DNA from: Talaromyces rugulosus
Taxonomy: Eukaryota; Ascomycota; Eurotiomycetes; Eurotiales; Trichocomaceae
Assembly: GCF_013368755.1 (NCBI RefSeq)
Contig: NC_049565.1
Span: 4,278,001-4,342,000 of the forward strand
Reading direction: 5' to 3'
Length of the DNA: 64,000 bases
Position numbers and translations under genes: made by a program. Below the pieces are notes generated by a model, which saw only the letters and a list, made by a program, of their open reading frames with translations, was not told the DNA's origin and searched no databases. Of the stretch, positions 33,382 through 44,360 are shown one piece after another. Every line of letters begins with the position of its first letter. Position 1 is the first letter of the stretch.

Positions 33382-34381
33382 TTATTCAAAGTAGGCCTTC
33401 TCGGTAATTAATTGGTCTGCAACAACCTTGTCATGTCCAAATATCAGCCGTGCGTTGTATAGTCTTTGCAATCGGCGAACCATGTTCAGACTGCGATACC
33501 ATGCGGTATGATCACGAGCTAGTCCACCTTGAGGGTGCCCTTGTTCGTAATTTTCTGCGACGTGGAACTGATCTGTGGTCCATATAAAAGTTCCGTCTTT
33601 TTCGAGATTGACTTGCATAAGGCAAAGACCAGGTGTGTGGCCTGGGGAATGATGCAATATGATGCCTTGATAGATATCCAGAGTCGATTCAGTAAAGGTC
33701 TGCCAGTTAAGCTTCTCTAGTAACATATAATGGCCAAGGTAAACACCTAGATCTGCACCAGTCGCAACGGCCCAGCAGGCGTGTTTAAACTCTTCTTCAT
33801 GGACAATGATGGGAACGTCGGTACCCAAGAAATGCTCGAGGCCTCCGGCATGATCGAGGTGAAGATGACCCATGATTACAGCTTTGACGTCCTTGATGTC
33901 ATTGCCAGTAGCTTTGATCGCATTTGGTAGCTTGTTGTTGTCTTTGTATTGGATCCGGGGGAACACATCAGTGTAAGGAGCACCCCATGCCTAAATTATT
34001 GTTCAATACTATTCACAAATTATATGTAGAGACCCTCACAGACCCTTACATACCACATCGAGGTCTTCTGCACAGCCAGTTTCGAAAAGGATAAGACCAG
34101 TTCCAGGTAACTCGATCAGCGCAGATAGCAGAACCAGCTTACGACGCTTGTTGACGGGGTTTTTGTCGCTCAATGCACTGGAATTGGCACCTCGTAGAAT
34201 CCTATGGCGCGTTCAATACAATAGTGAAAAAGAAAATGCGTATGCAAATATACACATACCACGATTCGTCTACTTCCAAGGTGCCCAAGTCTAGAATGTG
34301 CATCTTCGTACCTAGTGGACACTTGAACGCCGGGACAGCGGCCGAGGCCAGTAGGGCGGCGGCATTAACAGAAGCAGCCAT
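33382..34381 (-). CDS. metallo-beta-lactamase-fold hydrolase, AHL-lactonase-like, 3 exons
   Basis: Zinc hydrolase of the MBL fold (PF00753), closest in layout to N-acyl-homoserine lactonases such as AttM/AiiB. Exon 1 is 34381-34260, joined (TG|G) to ILRGANSSALSDKN and LIELPGTGLILFETGCAEDLD, then AWGAPYTDVFPRIQYK in the last exon (to 33382). Metal ligands are visible: HLHLDHAGG (HxHxDH), His in HHSPGHTPG, Asp in WTTDQFHV and His in IFGHDK. About 300 residues, no secretion signal; an in-frame ATG at 34459 would add a non-conserved extension. It probably opens a lactone ring. Next to a Baeyer-Villiger monooxygenase this fits hydrolysis of a lactone product; quorum-quenching is an alternative. 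Divergent from the SDR at 34748. Confidence 0.85.
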
Positions 34382-34747
34382 GTTGGAGGAATCGATTATA
34401 TCCTCAAAACAAGTAACTAGTGGTGTTAGCAGCTTTGAATCAAATAATAAGGCAACCAAATGAAAACAGCCCGACTTTCAACCATTGTTTAATATCATAG
34501 GCCATTTATTTAATACATGTACTATCTCTAAGTCGCCGTTTTGAACTATATGAACTATATCCCCGCATTTTGCCCGCCCCACATTTCCCATACCCGAAGT
34601 ATGCGTGGGTAAGCCAATTAAAGTTAATTTGCACAAGTCCCCGAGGCGTTTCAAGCCGGTAAACCCCCGTACTCTGTGATATTTAGTCGTCAGCTGGTCG
34701 CAAACTTCATCACTCTAGAAGAAATAATTGTTGACCTGACCATAACC
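34382..34747. promoter_or_regulatory. divergent promoter between lactonase-like gene and SDR
   Basis: 366 bases shared by two divergent catabolic genes. A GC-rich patch (cccgcattttgcccgccccacatttccc) lies near 34561-34590. No site that I can assign. Confidence 0.35.
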
Positions 34748-35655
34748 ATGGAAGCCGATTATTTGCAGCAGACGTTTTCCCTTGGCGGCAAAACCGCCGT
34801 GGTGACGGGTGCCACCGGGGGTTTGGGGCGGTCCTTGGCCGTAGCCTTGGCCAAAGCTGGTGCCTCAACTATTGTTTCGATCGAGATCCCAAACGATCAA
34901 AACAGTCCTGACCTGGAGGCAACGATCAAGGGGCTCGGGCGCTCATTTCTTAGATTTGAATGCGATTTGGCTAACAACGCCGACCTGCGTTCTTGCTACG
35001 CCAAGATCTGGGAAGCAGGGGTCATTCCAGATATTTTGGTCAACTGCGCTGGTGTCATCAGGCGCAAACCCTGCGAGGATGCCACTGACGATGACTTAGA
35101 TTTGGTGGGATTATCTTGAATGTATCCTGTCAAATTTTTTGATTGACTGACATGTTGGGATTTTTACAGTTGTTTGCAGTAAATGTAAAAGCAATCTATG
35201 TCTCATGTCAGGAGTTTGGCCGAAAACTACTCGAGTTGAACCGCCCCGGAAAAATAATCAACATAGCTTCTGTCACAGCTTTCCAAGCAAACAAGAACAC
35301 CAGCATCTATTCGTCCACCAAGGGCGCAGTAATTCAAATGACCAAAGCATTTAGTAATGAATGGGCGAGCAAGGGTATACAAGTCAACGCTATCAGTCCT
35401 GGGTATGTAACTCTGATCTTTTTATGTCTTTTCCAAATTGACTAAAATGACCCACACAGATTCATGACAACACCAATGACTGTGGAGTACGCCAACGACG
35501 CTGAAGTGAATGCGTATCTTATGGGTAGAGTTCCAGCCGCTCGATGGGGTGTTCCAAGTGACTTGGATCCTGCTTTGCTATTTCTAGCTTCTCCCGTAAA
35601 TACCTTTACCACCGGGGTTTCGATCACTGTCGATGGAGGATTCTGCGGAAAATAA
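34748..35655 (+). CDS. short-chain dehydrogenase/reductase (classical SDR), 3 exons
   Basis: NAD(P)-dependent alcohol/ketone oxidoreductase, resembling KduD/2-deoxy-D-gluconate 3-dehydrogenase-type SDRs. ATG 34748 (MEADYLQQTFSLGGK). Cofactor motif VVTGATGGLGRS (TGxxxGxG), acidic residue after beta-2 (SIEIP, suggesting NAD), NCAGVIRR (NAG motif), catalytic Ser in NIASVTAF, and YSSTKGA (YxxxK). The C-terminus reads GVSITVDGGFCGK, the usual SDR ending. Introns lie at about 35105-35168 and 35403-35460; joins give FAVNVKAIYVS and AISPG|FMTTPMTVEY. Catalytic residues are complete. About 260 residues. It could oxidise a secondary alcohol to the ketone used by the monooxygenase (inference). Confidence 0.85.
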
Positions 35656-36043
35656 AGAAGCTTTCGCTGAATGTGCGGGTGGAAGACTGTTATATAAATT
35701 AGTTTTAGGTTGTTTTAAACATTACACGTTTCCAAAATTACATATACATATGTTGGAGCCTGCGGATAAACCATAGATTGGCTGCCTGGGAGACTAAACG
35801 TCCTTTAGTGCAGCTGTTAATATCTCGTTTTGGCTGGAAATCTTGGGCTGTCCAATTTCCTGTGGGATAACCTGGCTGAGGACTTCAACCTAGTCACGAG
35901 ATTGAATGTTATATTGTCTTCTTTTCATAGCTAGATGCTTTGTATGGGAATTGGAAATAGTGTCTTTTAACTAACTATAGGAAGAACTCGTGCAAGAGAA
36001 GAGGCAGGGGTCTCTGAAAGGTCCGGTAATAGTTTCCGGACCA
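35656..36043. other. intergenic between convergent SDR genes
   Basis: 388 bases of shared 3' flank; nothing recognised. Confidence 0.35.
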
Positions 36044-36892
36044 TCAGCAGGTAATCCCCCCATCAACAGTGAAAGTGGCGCCAGTTGTGAAACTTGCATC
36101 ATCGCTCAAAGCAAATGCAATGGTTTTCGCCATATTTTCGGGAGTGCCCATTTTTCGAAGTGGCACATTCTTGTATGTCTCTGTGACCGGGCGGTCACCG
36201 GTGCCAGCATCGGTTTTAATTTGTTGCAGCATTGGTGTGTCCACGGGTCCTCTGGGGTAATCTGAATAAATATTTTATTTCGACAAAGAAGAAGAAGAAG
36301 AAGAAGAAGAAGAAGGAAATACTAACGGGGCTAAAGCGTTGACTCTTATACCTCGCTCGCCGACCTCTTTAGCAGCACTTTTTGTCAACCCAATCACACC
36401 ATGTTTGCTTGAACTGTATGCGGCAATCCCTGGTCGACCGATGACTCCAGCCATGCTGGCAACATTGATTATCGAACCTCCACTTTGCATGACTCGCAGC
36501 TGAGCTCTCAGGCAGTAGAACAGGCCTGTCAAATTTATATCCAGAATGGTAGACCAATGTTCATTGGTAGTTTCTGTGATATTCGCGAAAACTTTTCCTC
36601 CCGGTTGTCCAACAACGCCAGCGATGTTGGCAGCACCATCGAGTCGCCCAAAGTGCGCAACAGCCTCTTTGATCCAGCCGTCGACTTGATCCGAATTGGT
36701 CACGTCAACCACGGTGGTGATGGCTGTAACTCCCTGCGCTTTTAATTCTCCGAGAAGCCCAGACAAAGAGGCTTCGTCCCTGTCACTTAGTGCAAGCGAG
36801 GCACCACGTTTGGCGCATTCAATAGCAGTAACTCGCCCAATACCTGAGGCAGCACCGGTGATTGCGATGACTTTGTTTTCCAAAGAGGCCAT
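36044..36892 (-). CDS. short-chain dehydrogenase/reductase (classical SDR), 2 exons
   Basis: ATG 36892 (MASLENKVIAITGAASGIGR). The TGxxxGIG cofactor motif is followed by ALSDRDE with the NAD-selecting Asp, NIAGVV, Ser in INVASMAG and YSSSKHG (YxxxK). Exon 1 ends at 36327 after NALAP; exon 2 (36251-36044) starts GPVDTPMLQQIKTD and ends ATFTVDGGITC. The 75-nt intron contains an (AAG)10 microsatellite at 36286-36315 on the plus strand; reading through it gives a spurious poly-Ser end. Complete catalytic set; about 255 residues. It is convergent with the other SDR and has a different sequence, so it may act on another step, for example oxidation of the alcohol released from the opened ring (inference). 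Confidence 0.85.
36286..36315. repeat. (AAG)10 microsatellite inside SDR intron
   Basis: Ten uninterrupted AAG units. On the coding (minus) strand they form a CTT run just after the intron donor, that is a pyrimidine-rich intron interior. Confidence 0.9.
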
Positions 36893-38330
36893 GATGATGC
36901 GGGGTGATGACAACTGGGGTGTATAGATGTGTGGGGTTTGGAGGGGCTGGGATGTCCTTTGCTCGTACATATACCCTGGACGTCGTTTTGTTTATGCGAC
37001 AAGCCGCTTTTGTATCCGGGGTTGTCTCCCCTCTCACGGATGTCGGATGGTGCATTAGGGTTAGTTCGATTAGCAAATGCTATTTCAATCGCCGACTATC
37101 CCACAGCCTCGGCTCTATCCCCGCAACGCGGTAGCTTATCTCAATATGAGCTTAATAATAAAAACAGCTTTAGTTATGTCGTCAAATATAGGTCTTTGCT
37201 TCGGAACAAGTGTAAAAATTCGTCAACGATCTTCATTGCGGATTGTCGGTTATTTTTTTCTGTCTTTTTTTTTTCTCCTCCTCCCTGTTCGCTGTCATAC
37301 AGTTATTCTCTTGCTCAAAAACACCATCTCGGTCCTTCAAACGTCTCCCCCCACGAGAAATATTGCTCTCGTCGGCCTTGGCTCTATTGTATTTATTTGC
37401 GACCCTCCACCTACGATACAGACGCCATTGTCAGCATAGGACCCCAGAGCAAATTTAAAAGATTACTTGAATAGCACATCACCACTATATCTTGGAGATG
37501 AAAACAGAAAATAACACATCATCGAATTCTTGTTGTCGACGGATCGGCTACTGATTCAATGTCGAAGATTCCAGCGAATTAGCTTGCTCGGAAGTAGATA
37601 GATAGTCCAGAAGCAAGGTCTAGAAAATTTGGAGTTCACAACGCATAGCTAGGCCCTAATCGAGAAAGTTGGAAAGCCCAATGCCCATCTATGTAGCTCT
37701 ACCCCTGGAATCCCAATAACCGCGCAAGTCTAAGCAATTGCTGATCCCACGCGACTTATTATCGTGCACCTCACATCATCCTTTTGATCGAGATTTGGGC
37801 TGGTCCCCGAGACACCTTTCAATGTCGATTCAGAATGTGTGGGATGATCTCGGTGTCCCTGATTTCCTAGAAAATGGGCTTTCCAAGCCTAAACAAATCC
37901 AACAACGCGTAAACACATGATTCAGCGTGTCAATAGTCATAAACTAAATGGACTTGAATTAAGGTTTCTTCCGCACGGACCGCCCCACTGCGACCTAGTC
38001 GCCAGCGCCGACTCTAAAATGACCCACAAATTCTGCCAATTCTAGGCGTTTCATTGGAGCTTAGATCAGTCCCATACATTTGACCTCGGGGACTTGAGAT
38101 GGTCATTAAACTTTCAATAATCCGAGTCAGAAGAACAACCAAGATAGGAAATTTGTTGACTCGAACGTGTGCCACAAACGCCCAAATTCCCAACCCTTTT
38201 ACTTCCCGGTCTACGAGTCATCTGGGAGGCAGTCAAAACCGCCTAAAATAGTAATAAAAACGATGTGCCAATACTCTCAATACCTTTTCTCGTACAAATT
38301 GACAGTACACAAATATGCCTATTTTTGTTT
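36893..38330. other. 1.4-kb intergenic, no gene recognised
   Basis: Upstream region of the second SDR and 3' flank of the DUF3237 gene. Frames at 36929-37474 and 37738-37920 have no family signal. A poly-T/CT-rich stretch lies at 37251-37290. Confidence 0.4.
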
Positions 38331-38894
38331 TTAGTTCACAACCCGGTAAATCTGATACTCCACCGCCGAGCGACTCTCCTCAACAACAAAACGGCCCTGA
38401 GCAACAAACACGGATTCCTCCACCCATTTGAAATTCGGGTCACTTGTCTCCACGATTGGTGTAGCAAACCACTCTTGGTCCCCGTAGTCGGTACTCTTTG
38501 CATCGGATGCAAAGCTCAATACTTTATTGACCTTGTCGTTTGCCTTGAGTTTACCATTGTAGTGAACGTAAAGACTATGGCCATTGTCGGTACGGGCTTG
38601 GATGCGGACGTCAAGATGAGAGACGTCGGTCGCGGGATCAGTCTATTATGTATTGCAATCGGTTAGCTAAAAGGCAGAAATTAGGGCTTGAGGAAGAAAG
38701 AAAGGTCCACAAACTAAAATCCAGTCACCACTGCCAGGAAGAACCTGGGCCTTGAGCCCGGATCCTTCAACAAATCCACCATTTATAGGAACGATAATAC
38801 GATGGGGACCAGATTTGATAGCATTCAGGTTGACGGTGTTTCCTGCGTCCATGTAGCCTCTCATAGTGAAGACGTGCTCGAGTTTAGGTGCCAT
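38331..38894 (-). CDS. DUF3237 family protein, 2 exons
   Basis: Small protein of about 160 residues with the DUF3237 (PF11578) pattern: MAPKLEHVFTMRGYMDAG, VPINGGFVEGSGLKAQVLPGSGDW, then across the intron (ACT acceptor at about 38645) TDPATDVSHLDVRIQARTDNG and LYVHYNGK, ending FVVEESRSAVEYQIYRVVN. Family members are small beta-barrel proteins, often beside aromatic- or ketone-catabolism genes, function unproven. No signal peptide. It lies at the right end of the catabolic stretch and before the housekeeping block, so it may belong to either. The start is well supported by conservation. Confidence 0.8.
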
Positions 38895-39312
38895 TTTTGA
38901 TCAATTGAAGCAGTTTGCGTTGCCTTTGCTTGTGTAGGGTGCAGAGAATTTGAAATAAAAAGCTATGGAAGTGGATGTCGGCTTGGTATTGGTATTTAAC
39001 TCTTGAATTTGGAGGGCGAGTTAAAACAAGACTTAGTTTAGGATGGTTGAAAGAGGCCGAGGGGGTAGAGGTATATTCTGGAGAAGGCGAGGTGGGCGGG
39101 GTTTGTGTTACTTGTAGGACTTGTGTAGCCCAATATATCACATTATAATTAGCTCGAGACGTAGTATCCTATAAGTACAAAGTATTGAGAAAACTAATAC
39201 GACTAAAAGTATGGTAGAGTATCATATAATATCATATCATGTCATTCAGCCTAAAAAAGTATTTAAAAAAAGGTGGTATTCTGTATCGAGTTATTATAAT
39301 TTTTTGATTGGT
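38895..39312. promoter_or_regulatory. intergenic upstream of DUF3237 gene
   Basis: About 420 bases; CT/GA-rich near 39040-39090 (leader of DUF3237) and AT-rich 39160-39300 (3' flank of the oxysterol-binding gene). Nothing else seen. Confidence 0.35.
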
Positions 39313-41258
39313 TCATTTCTCTTGCGCATCAACAAAAACATCCAAATCGGCCGTACTGGAATCTACCCTTTCCACCGGCTGTTGCTGTGATGTAGATTCG
39401 GATGGTTGCAAAGGTGTCATGAGGCCCGATGAGCCGTTGCCGTTGAGGAGATCAGCGCCCTTTTGTGAGGAAGATGGGGCTGCTACTGCTGCTGCATTGC
39501 TGTCACTGTCAAAGTCAATGAGGTCGTTGCCAGTGCTGGGTTGGTCACGTTGGCTGTATTGAGCGGGGGGTTGGCTCGAGGGTGTTTGGCCGGGGATGAT
39601 GGGTGCGATAGCGAGAATCTGTTGGTGCGTTTTTTCGATATTGTTGTAGTCGCTGTACATAGTTAGCTAACGCCCAATAGGCAAGAGAGAGCGGGGGTGG
39701 AGTACATTTCAGCATCAATAATCCAGTCAATATCCTCCTCGCCTTCTTCAGAACCCCCAGGCCCGCCGCGAACAGACCGGAAAAGCCGCGGTTTCCATTC
39801 AGCACCCTCCTCAGCCCGTTTGGCTGCCTCTTCTCTTTGGCGGTCCTCGATCTTGGTCTTCTCCGTCGTCGCGACTTCGTGGTCTCGCGCGTACAGGCCA
39901 CGCACGGTGCTGAGCCAGAGTTTCTGCGATTCGCGGTCCGTCTGTTCTTCAAGCGGTCGTACCAGGGGCGGAGTATGCTTTGCGTGCGTAGCGTCGAATA
40001 AAAGCTCTTTCTTTCCAGTCTAGATATCCAGTTAGACCCAAAATCTGATAAAATACCAAAGACAGACTTACAGCATGGCTCTTCAAAAACATTTCGCCGT
40101 TCCAGAAACCGGATATGTCGTAGTAAATCTCGCCAGTCTGCTCGTTCTTGATCGTCCCGCCAATGGCATTGTACGTTCCCGAGAAATAGCCCTTGGTCTT
40201 GAATTCCAGATCGGCCACTAAGTGGTTCTCGGGGCATCTGACAAAGCTGTGGTCGCCGAGCTCGTACTTCATTTTTCCGAACAGGATTCCGCGGGCGTAC
40301 ATATTAGGCTGGGTTAGGATGCTAGGAGATGTCAGATAGATCTCCTTTTTTGGTTGCTGCAAAAAATAACCTACTATCGTTCACCCTTGGTAGGATCCGT
40401 GCCCCGGTTCAGAAAGCGTAAAATCGCCGTGCCTTCCATCAGACTGGCAGCAGAGTTGCCCAGAAATTTGCTCCGCGGTTTGAGCGTTCCGTCTATCCTA
40501 ATGTGGTGTTCGGGGGCCATGAAAAAGTAGCTCGATTTGGGCGGGTGGTGCGAGGTCTGTTCGGAAATGTAGTATCCTCGCGTGCCGTCTTGGTAGTCCC
40601 AGTAGCAGTTGAACGTTTCTCCGAGGATGGGGTTGAGCGGTTTTTTGACTCCTCTTAAATTTTCATAGTTAGTTAAAATGCACCGGGGAAAGACATGAGA
40701 GGAAAAGCCCACGGAGGTTTGATGTGCCAGCCGCTCAGGTAGAATTTGATCACCGAGACGAATCTCTCCAGCGGATCGTCAATGTCGGCCATTGGTAGGA
40801 GAGTTTCTGGATGTGCCATGAAGCTATACGCTATCAGTACTCTCCTTTTTCCGGTCCCCACAGAAAATGACGTACTTTGTGATCCTTTCCAGCATCGATC
40901 GAGGCTCGAGAATAAACGTAGGAAGGGTGACTCGGCTCAAGTCAGCTCCGGGCCGGAGCTGGGATATAATGTGCGACAGGACTTTCCCAATAATAACCGT
41001 CAGCTTCACCAATAGAAAAAAAAATTGTATAGAAGAGTATACTTACCATTGCCCTGGTCCGGCTCCACAACAGTCTCATCTTCCGGACCGGAGTTTTGCT
41101 CATCGCCAGAGGACTTGTTGCCTGCTATAGTTACAAATTAGACAAGACCCAGACATGTAAGCTTGCTGTTTTGATTTTTTTTTTCCCTCTTGCTCGCTCA
41201 TGGGGAAGCGCTTACTCAAGGAAGTGCGGCGGTGCGCGTGGACATGAGGAAGCGGCAT
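39313..41258 (-). CDS. oxysterol-binding protein-related lipid transfer protein, multi-exon
   Basis: Soluble OSBP-related domain (PF01237) protein that moves sterol/phosphoinositide or phosphatidylserine between membranes. ATG at 41258 gives MPLPHVHAHRRTSLS joined to NKSSGDEQNSGPEDE; then SHIISQLRPGADLSRVTLP and FILEPRSMLERIT, HPETLLPMADIDDPLERF, KKPLNPILGETFNCYW, and the family fingerprint EQTSHHPP (usually EQVSHHPP). Later KGYFSGTYNAIGG and FWNGEMFLKSHA. The C-terminal part is charged (EDRQREEAAKRAEEGAEW) with a low-complexity tail. There is no PH or ankyrin domain, so it is a short Osh6/7-like form. About seven introns were placed by frame continuity. Essential housekeeping role expected. 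Confidence 0.88.
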
Positions 41259-42119
41259 GACGGCGGTAGGATACAAGTTCTCTTTCTTTCTTTCGTATTC
41301 AACAAGAGGAGCGCGCACCGAAAAACATCTGTATATAAGCGCAGAAGCCTGTGTGTAGTCTGTTGTATGGTCTGATTCTAAAGCGGTGAAAGCAAAAGCG
41401 AGTGCGGAGAAGCTGGGCTGGGGAGAAGTCGAGAGACAACGCGGAAAGGGATGTAGCCAGGCGAAATAGATGCAGACAGGTCGGAATGTGAGTCTGAGTC
41501 GTGAGTGTTGTCGGGTCTGTAAAACAAAGAGAAGAGGAAAAGGAAATAGGCAGCAGAAAGACAAGAGAGAGTAAAGAGAGAGAAATGCCTGAGTTTCTTT
41601 TTTTTTTTACGACTTAGGCTGGCCGGTGACGTTGGGGGTTGAGCCAGAGAGGGGTCGGCCCAATCAGGGTTGCGGCGGGTCTGTATTATTTAAGTGACTT
41701 TCACCATCATCGGGAAAATAAAAATACGAATACGTAAATTTTTAATATTTCTGCTGCCTGTTTTTTTTTTCCCTTCTCTCGCCTCGTATTTTAATTTATT
41801 ATCACATTTTCTACTTGCTCAGAGAATGGTCCCTCCCCCCCCCCCAATCCATGTGCCTCCTCGTGTGCTGGACGCTTCCCCCACTTTAAACCCCTCGTTT
41901 AGTCGTGTCGATCGTTGACTTCTTGATCGATTCAGAAAACCGAGGCGCTTAACAGGGCATCGATCAGATGTTGTTTTTTTTTTTGTTTTTCCTTCTTCTG
42001 TTTTTGTGTATTATTCAAGTCATGCTAGTCATGAAACCAGGCTAGTTTAATTCGCTCAACTCGGTCTACTCTATTTATATTTATGACGGCAAAAGTATAA
42101 CAATGTCACAGCTGTCAGG
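41259..42119. promoter_or_regulatory. intergenic upstream of oxysterol-binding gene
   Basis: Leader and promoter, with long poly-T/CT runs at 41598-41610, 41761-41775 and 41971-41990. The frame at 41694-41918 is a T-rich artefact. No RNA gene recognised. Confidence 0.4.
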
Positions 42120-43064
42120 TCATGCGCCCTGGGCGATCTTCTCAACAAGAGGAACGTCGCCGTGCGTGATGTCCGCAATGAAATCCCTGTCCGGCTTGTA
42201 CAGCATGACATGGAAATGCTCGAGGGCGTGTATGGACTTGAGCGACTTCCAATTCTTGAACCAGATGATCTGTATTTCTTAGCAGACGGAAAACAATGGA
42301 ACAAAAGGGCAAATACTAACATGGTCCGGCGAAATGCGAGAGCGAAACGTCTTTTCGATGTAATCATCAATCTTTTTCCACATCGAGGGCGTCAACAGGC
42401 CCGTGGCAGGGTCCTCGTCCAAGTCGAATTTGGTCCATATGACGAGATGCACGATTTCCCGGTCGAGGCCGTAGGGCCAGTCGTTGTATAGGACCTTGAA
42501 ATCGTCTGTTCACATGATCAAAAAGAGTTTCATTGCGTATTTCTTTAAGGTGCATACCATCATGTTCGAATGCAGGACCCCGTGGCTTCAAGTCGTCTGC
42601 ATCCCAATGCAGCCGCTCCGTGAGAACAAAGTCCATGACAGAGCCATATTTTTGCTTGATGTAGAACATGTACTCCAAGTACCGCCGCAAATCCGAGGGG
42701 ACTCGCTGGAACTTGCCAATATCGTTTGTCCCTACGCGCCGTATTAGTTCTGTGTTCGTTCAACGTACACATCAAAGTCACCAATCAGTACTTAACTGAC
42801 TAGGTCTTTGACTCCATCCCAATTCAGCCGCCGGTAGTCCGCATCCAACGTGGCCAAGATCTCAATGTTCTTGTCTGGTAGACCCTTGAGAAAGTCCGGA
42901 CATGTCGCGGGCCACTGGTTTCGCGGCACATTGACCAGCCAGTACGGCAAGGGGTGTTGAGCCGTCAGATGGATCTGGCTGGCTTGGCTGGCGTCAGCGC
43001 CAGGCTCGACGACGTCTGTCAGGGCTGCGTCGATGTTGGTAAAGGTCTCTGCAGAGTCGGACAT
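42120..43064 (-). CDS. DUF3605 family protein (N-acetylglucosamine-induced protein 1-like), 4 exons
   Basis: Protein of about 230 residues matching the DUF3605 (PF12239) family, named after the Candida N-acetylglucosamine-induced protein 1. ATG 43064; exon 1 includes HPLPYWLVNVPRNQWPATCP and DFLKGLPDKNIEILATLDADY. After introns: TNDIGKFQRVPSDLRRYLEY, FVLTERLHWDADD, DWPYGLDREIVHLVIWTKF, and ISPDHIIWFKNWKSLKSI, ending EHFHVMLYKPDRDF and a TGA at 42122-42120. The two Trp/His-rich motifs (LTERLHW and HxIIWFKNW) are the family core. Biochemical function unknown. Confidence 0.85.
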
Positions 43065-44360
43065 GGTGTTCAGCCTACGCCAAGCAGATGCAGACTTGTC
43101 TATGTTGTAAAGAACGTTTTACCCTGCAGGGAAGCTGGAGGTCTAAAATTAGAGTAGCCAGTCAAGCTAACGCGGCGGGCCATGTGGAGTGGAGTGCAGC
43201 TTGGCGCGTGGGCAGACGGCGTTCTTGCATCTTCGTTGTTGCTGGACGACAGCTGCCAGCTCATCAATAATGTAGACATGCCAGAGACGGAGAGGAAAGG
43301 ATTCGGCATCGCAGGCAGTCACGGTCTACAGCTCGACGGCGGTCACGTGGTATCATCACGGAATCGAGGATTTATTCAAAGCAGCCATTTTAAATAATAG
43401 TAACATTCAATATTTTACATCACAACCACAGCAGAAATATGTGTCTTCAAGCTGCAGCAAGCTAGCACGCCCGCTGCAGGCGCCACAGTCTCGGCGGTAC
43501 TGCTCGAACAAATGAACAATGACCGGCTGGGTGCTATGACTAGTGCGTGGGGGAGACAAAAGGCCCTGGTTCCTAGTCTGCAGCCTAAAAAAGTGAACAA
43601 TAACCTGAAACGCCGCTAACGAAAAAAAATATTATTAAGATTATTCAACCATCTCAAACAATAGCAGCGCTATGTCGTGTGATTGGCGGGCACCCGGCGG
43701 CTGCGCTCTGCCAATGGAAACATCGGGATATACTTTGCCTGTGACGAGTACTACTTTGCTTGCCTCAAGTGTGTGCTGCATGTTATTTCTATTGATTGGC
43801 TGGTAGATTCTGTCATTATCTGTCCGACTGTTTGACTAATGCCCGCTAACAGACAAGTCACTCGATCAATAATATTTCTCCGATGATTTGCATCGTCTAA
43901 TCTTATCAGCCGAATCTGAGACGCGAAAGGCATCAGAAAAAGCCCGTTGATAGGATGGAAGAAAGGCTAAGCTTTTGCTTCAATGCTTTTGAGTGTCGAG
44001 AGCCAATCAGACAAGTCTTGTGCTTCGTTGTGCGACATGGACTCATGCTGGTTACAAACAATAGGACAAAGATACCGTTTCATGGCTAAGGATAATGAAC
44101 AATAGGCGATCGTTTTTTACTGTCGGGTGGTGCTTATTGACTCAGCACAGCACAATAAACCTTTTTTGTATGTCTGAGTCAATCTATCTGCAACAATGCA
44201 TCTGTCACAGGTATCGGCTGCTGTCTACTTTATCTATTGGTCATCGTGAGGATACTTACTTTCTCCTCTGTCAAATTTCATCCCATCGATGTCAAGATAG
44301 TTGCATCAAGAAAAATTCACATCGACAAGACTATCTCTTAATCGAGTTTCCGCAATACTA
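43065..44360. other. 1.3-kb divergent intergenic region
   Basis: Between the DUF3605 gene and the secreted DUF7492 gene. Short frames only; AT-rich patches at 43380-43430 and 43620-43640. Nothing assigned. Confidence 0.4.

Noticed and set aside
37077..37474. Overlapping plus-strand frames
   Set aside because: T/C-rich composition, no start context or motif.
20952..38894. Secondary-metabolite biosynthetic cluster
   Set aside because: No backbone enzyme (PKS, NRPS, terpene synthase, DMATS) in the stretch; enzymes point to degradation.
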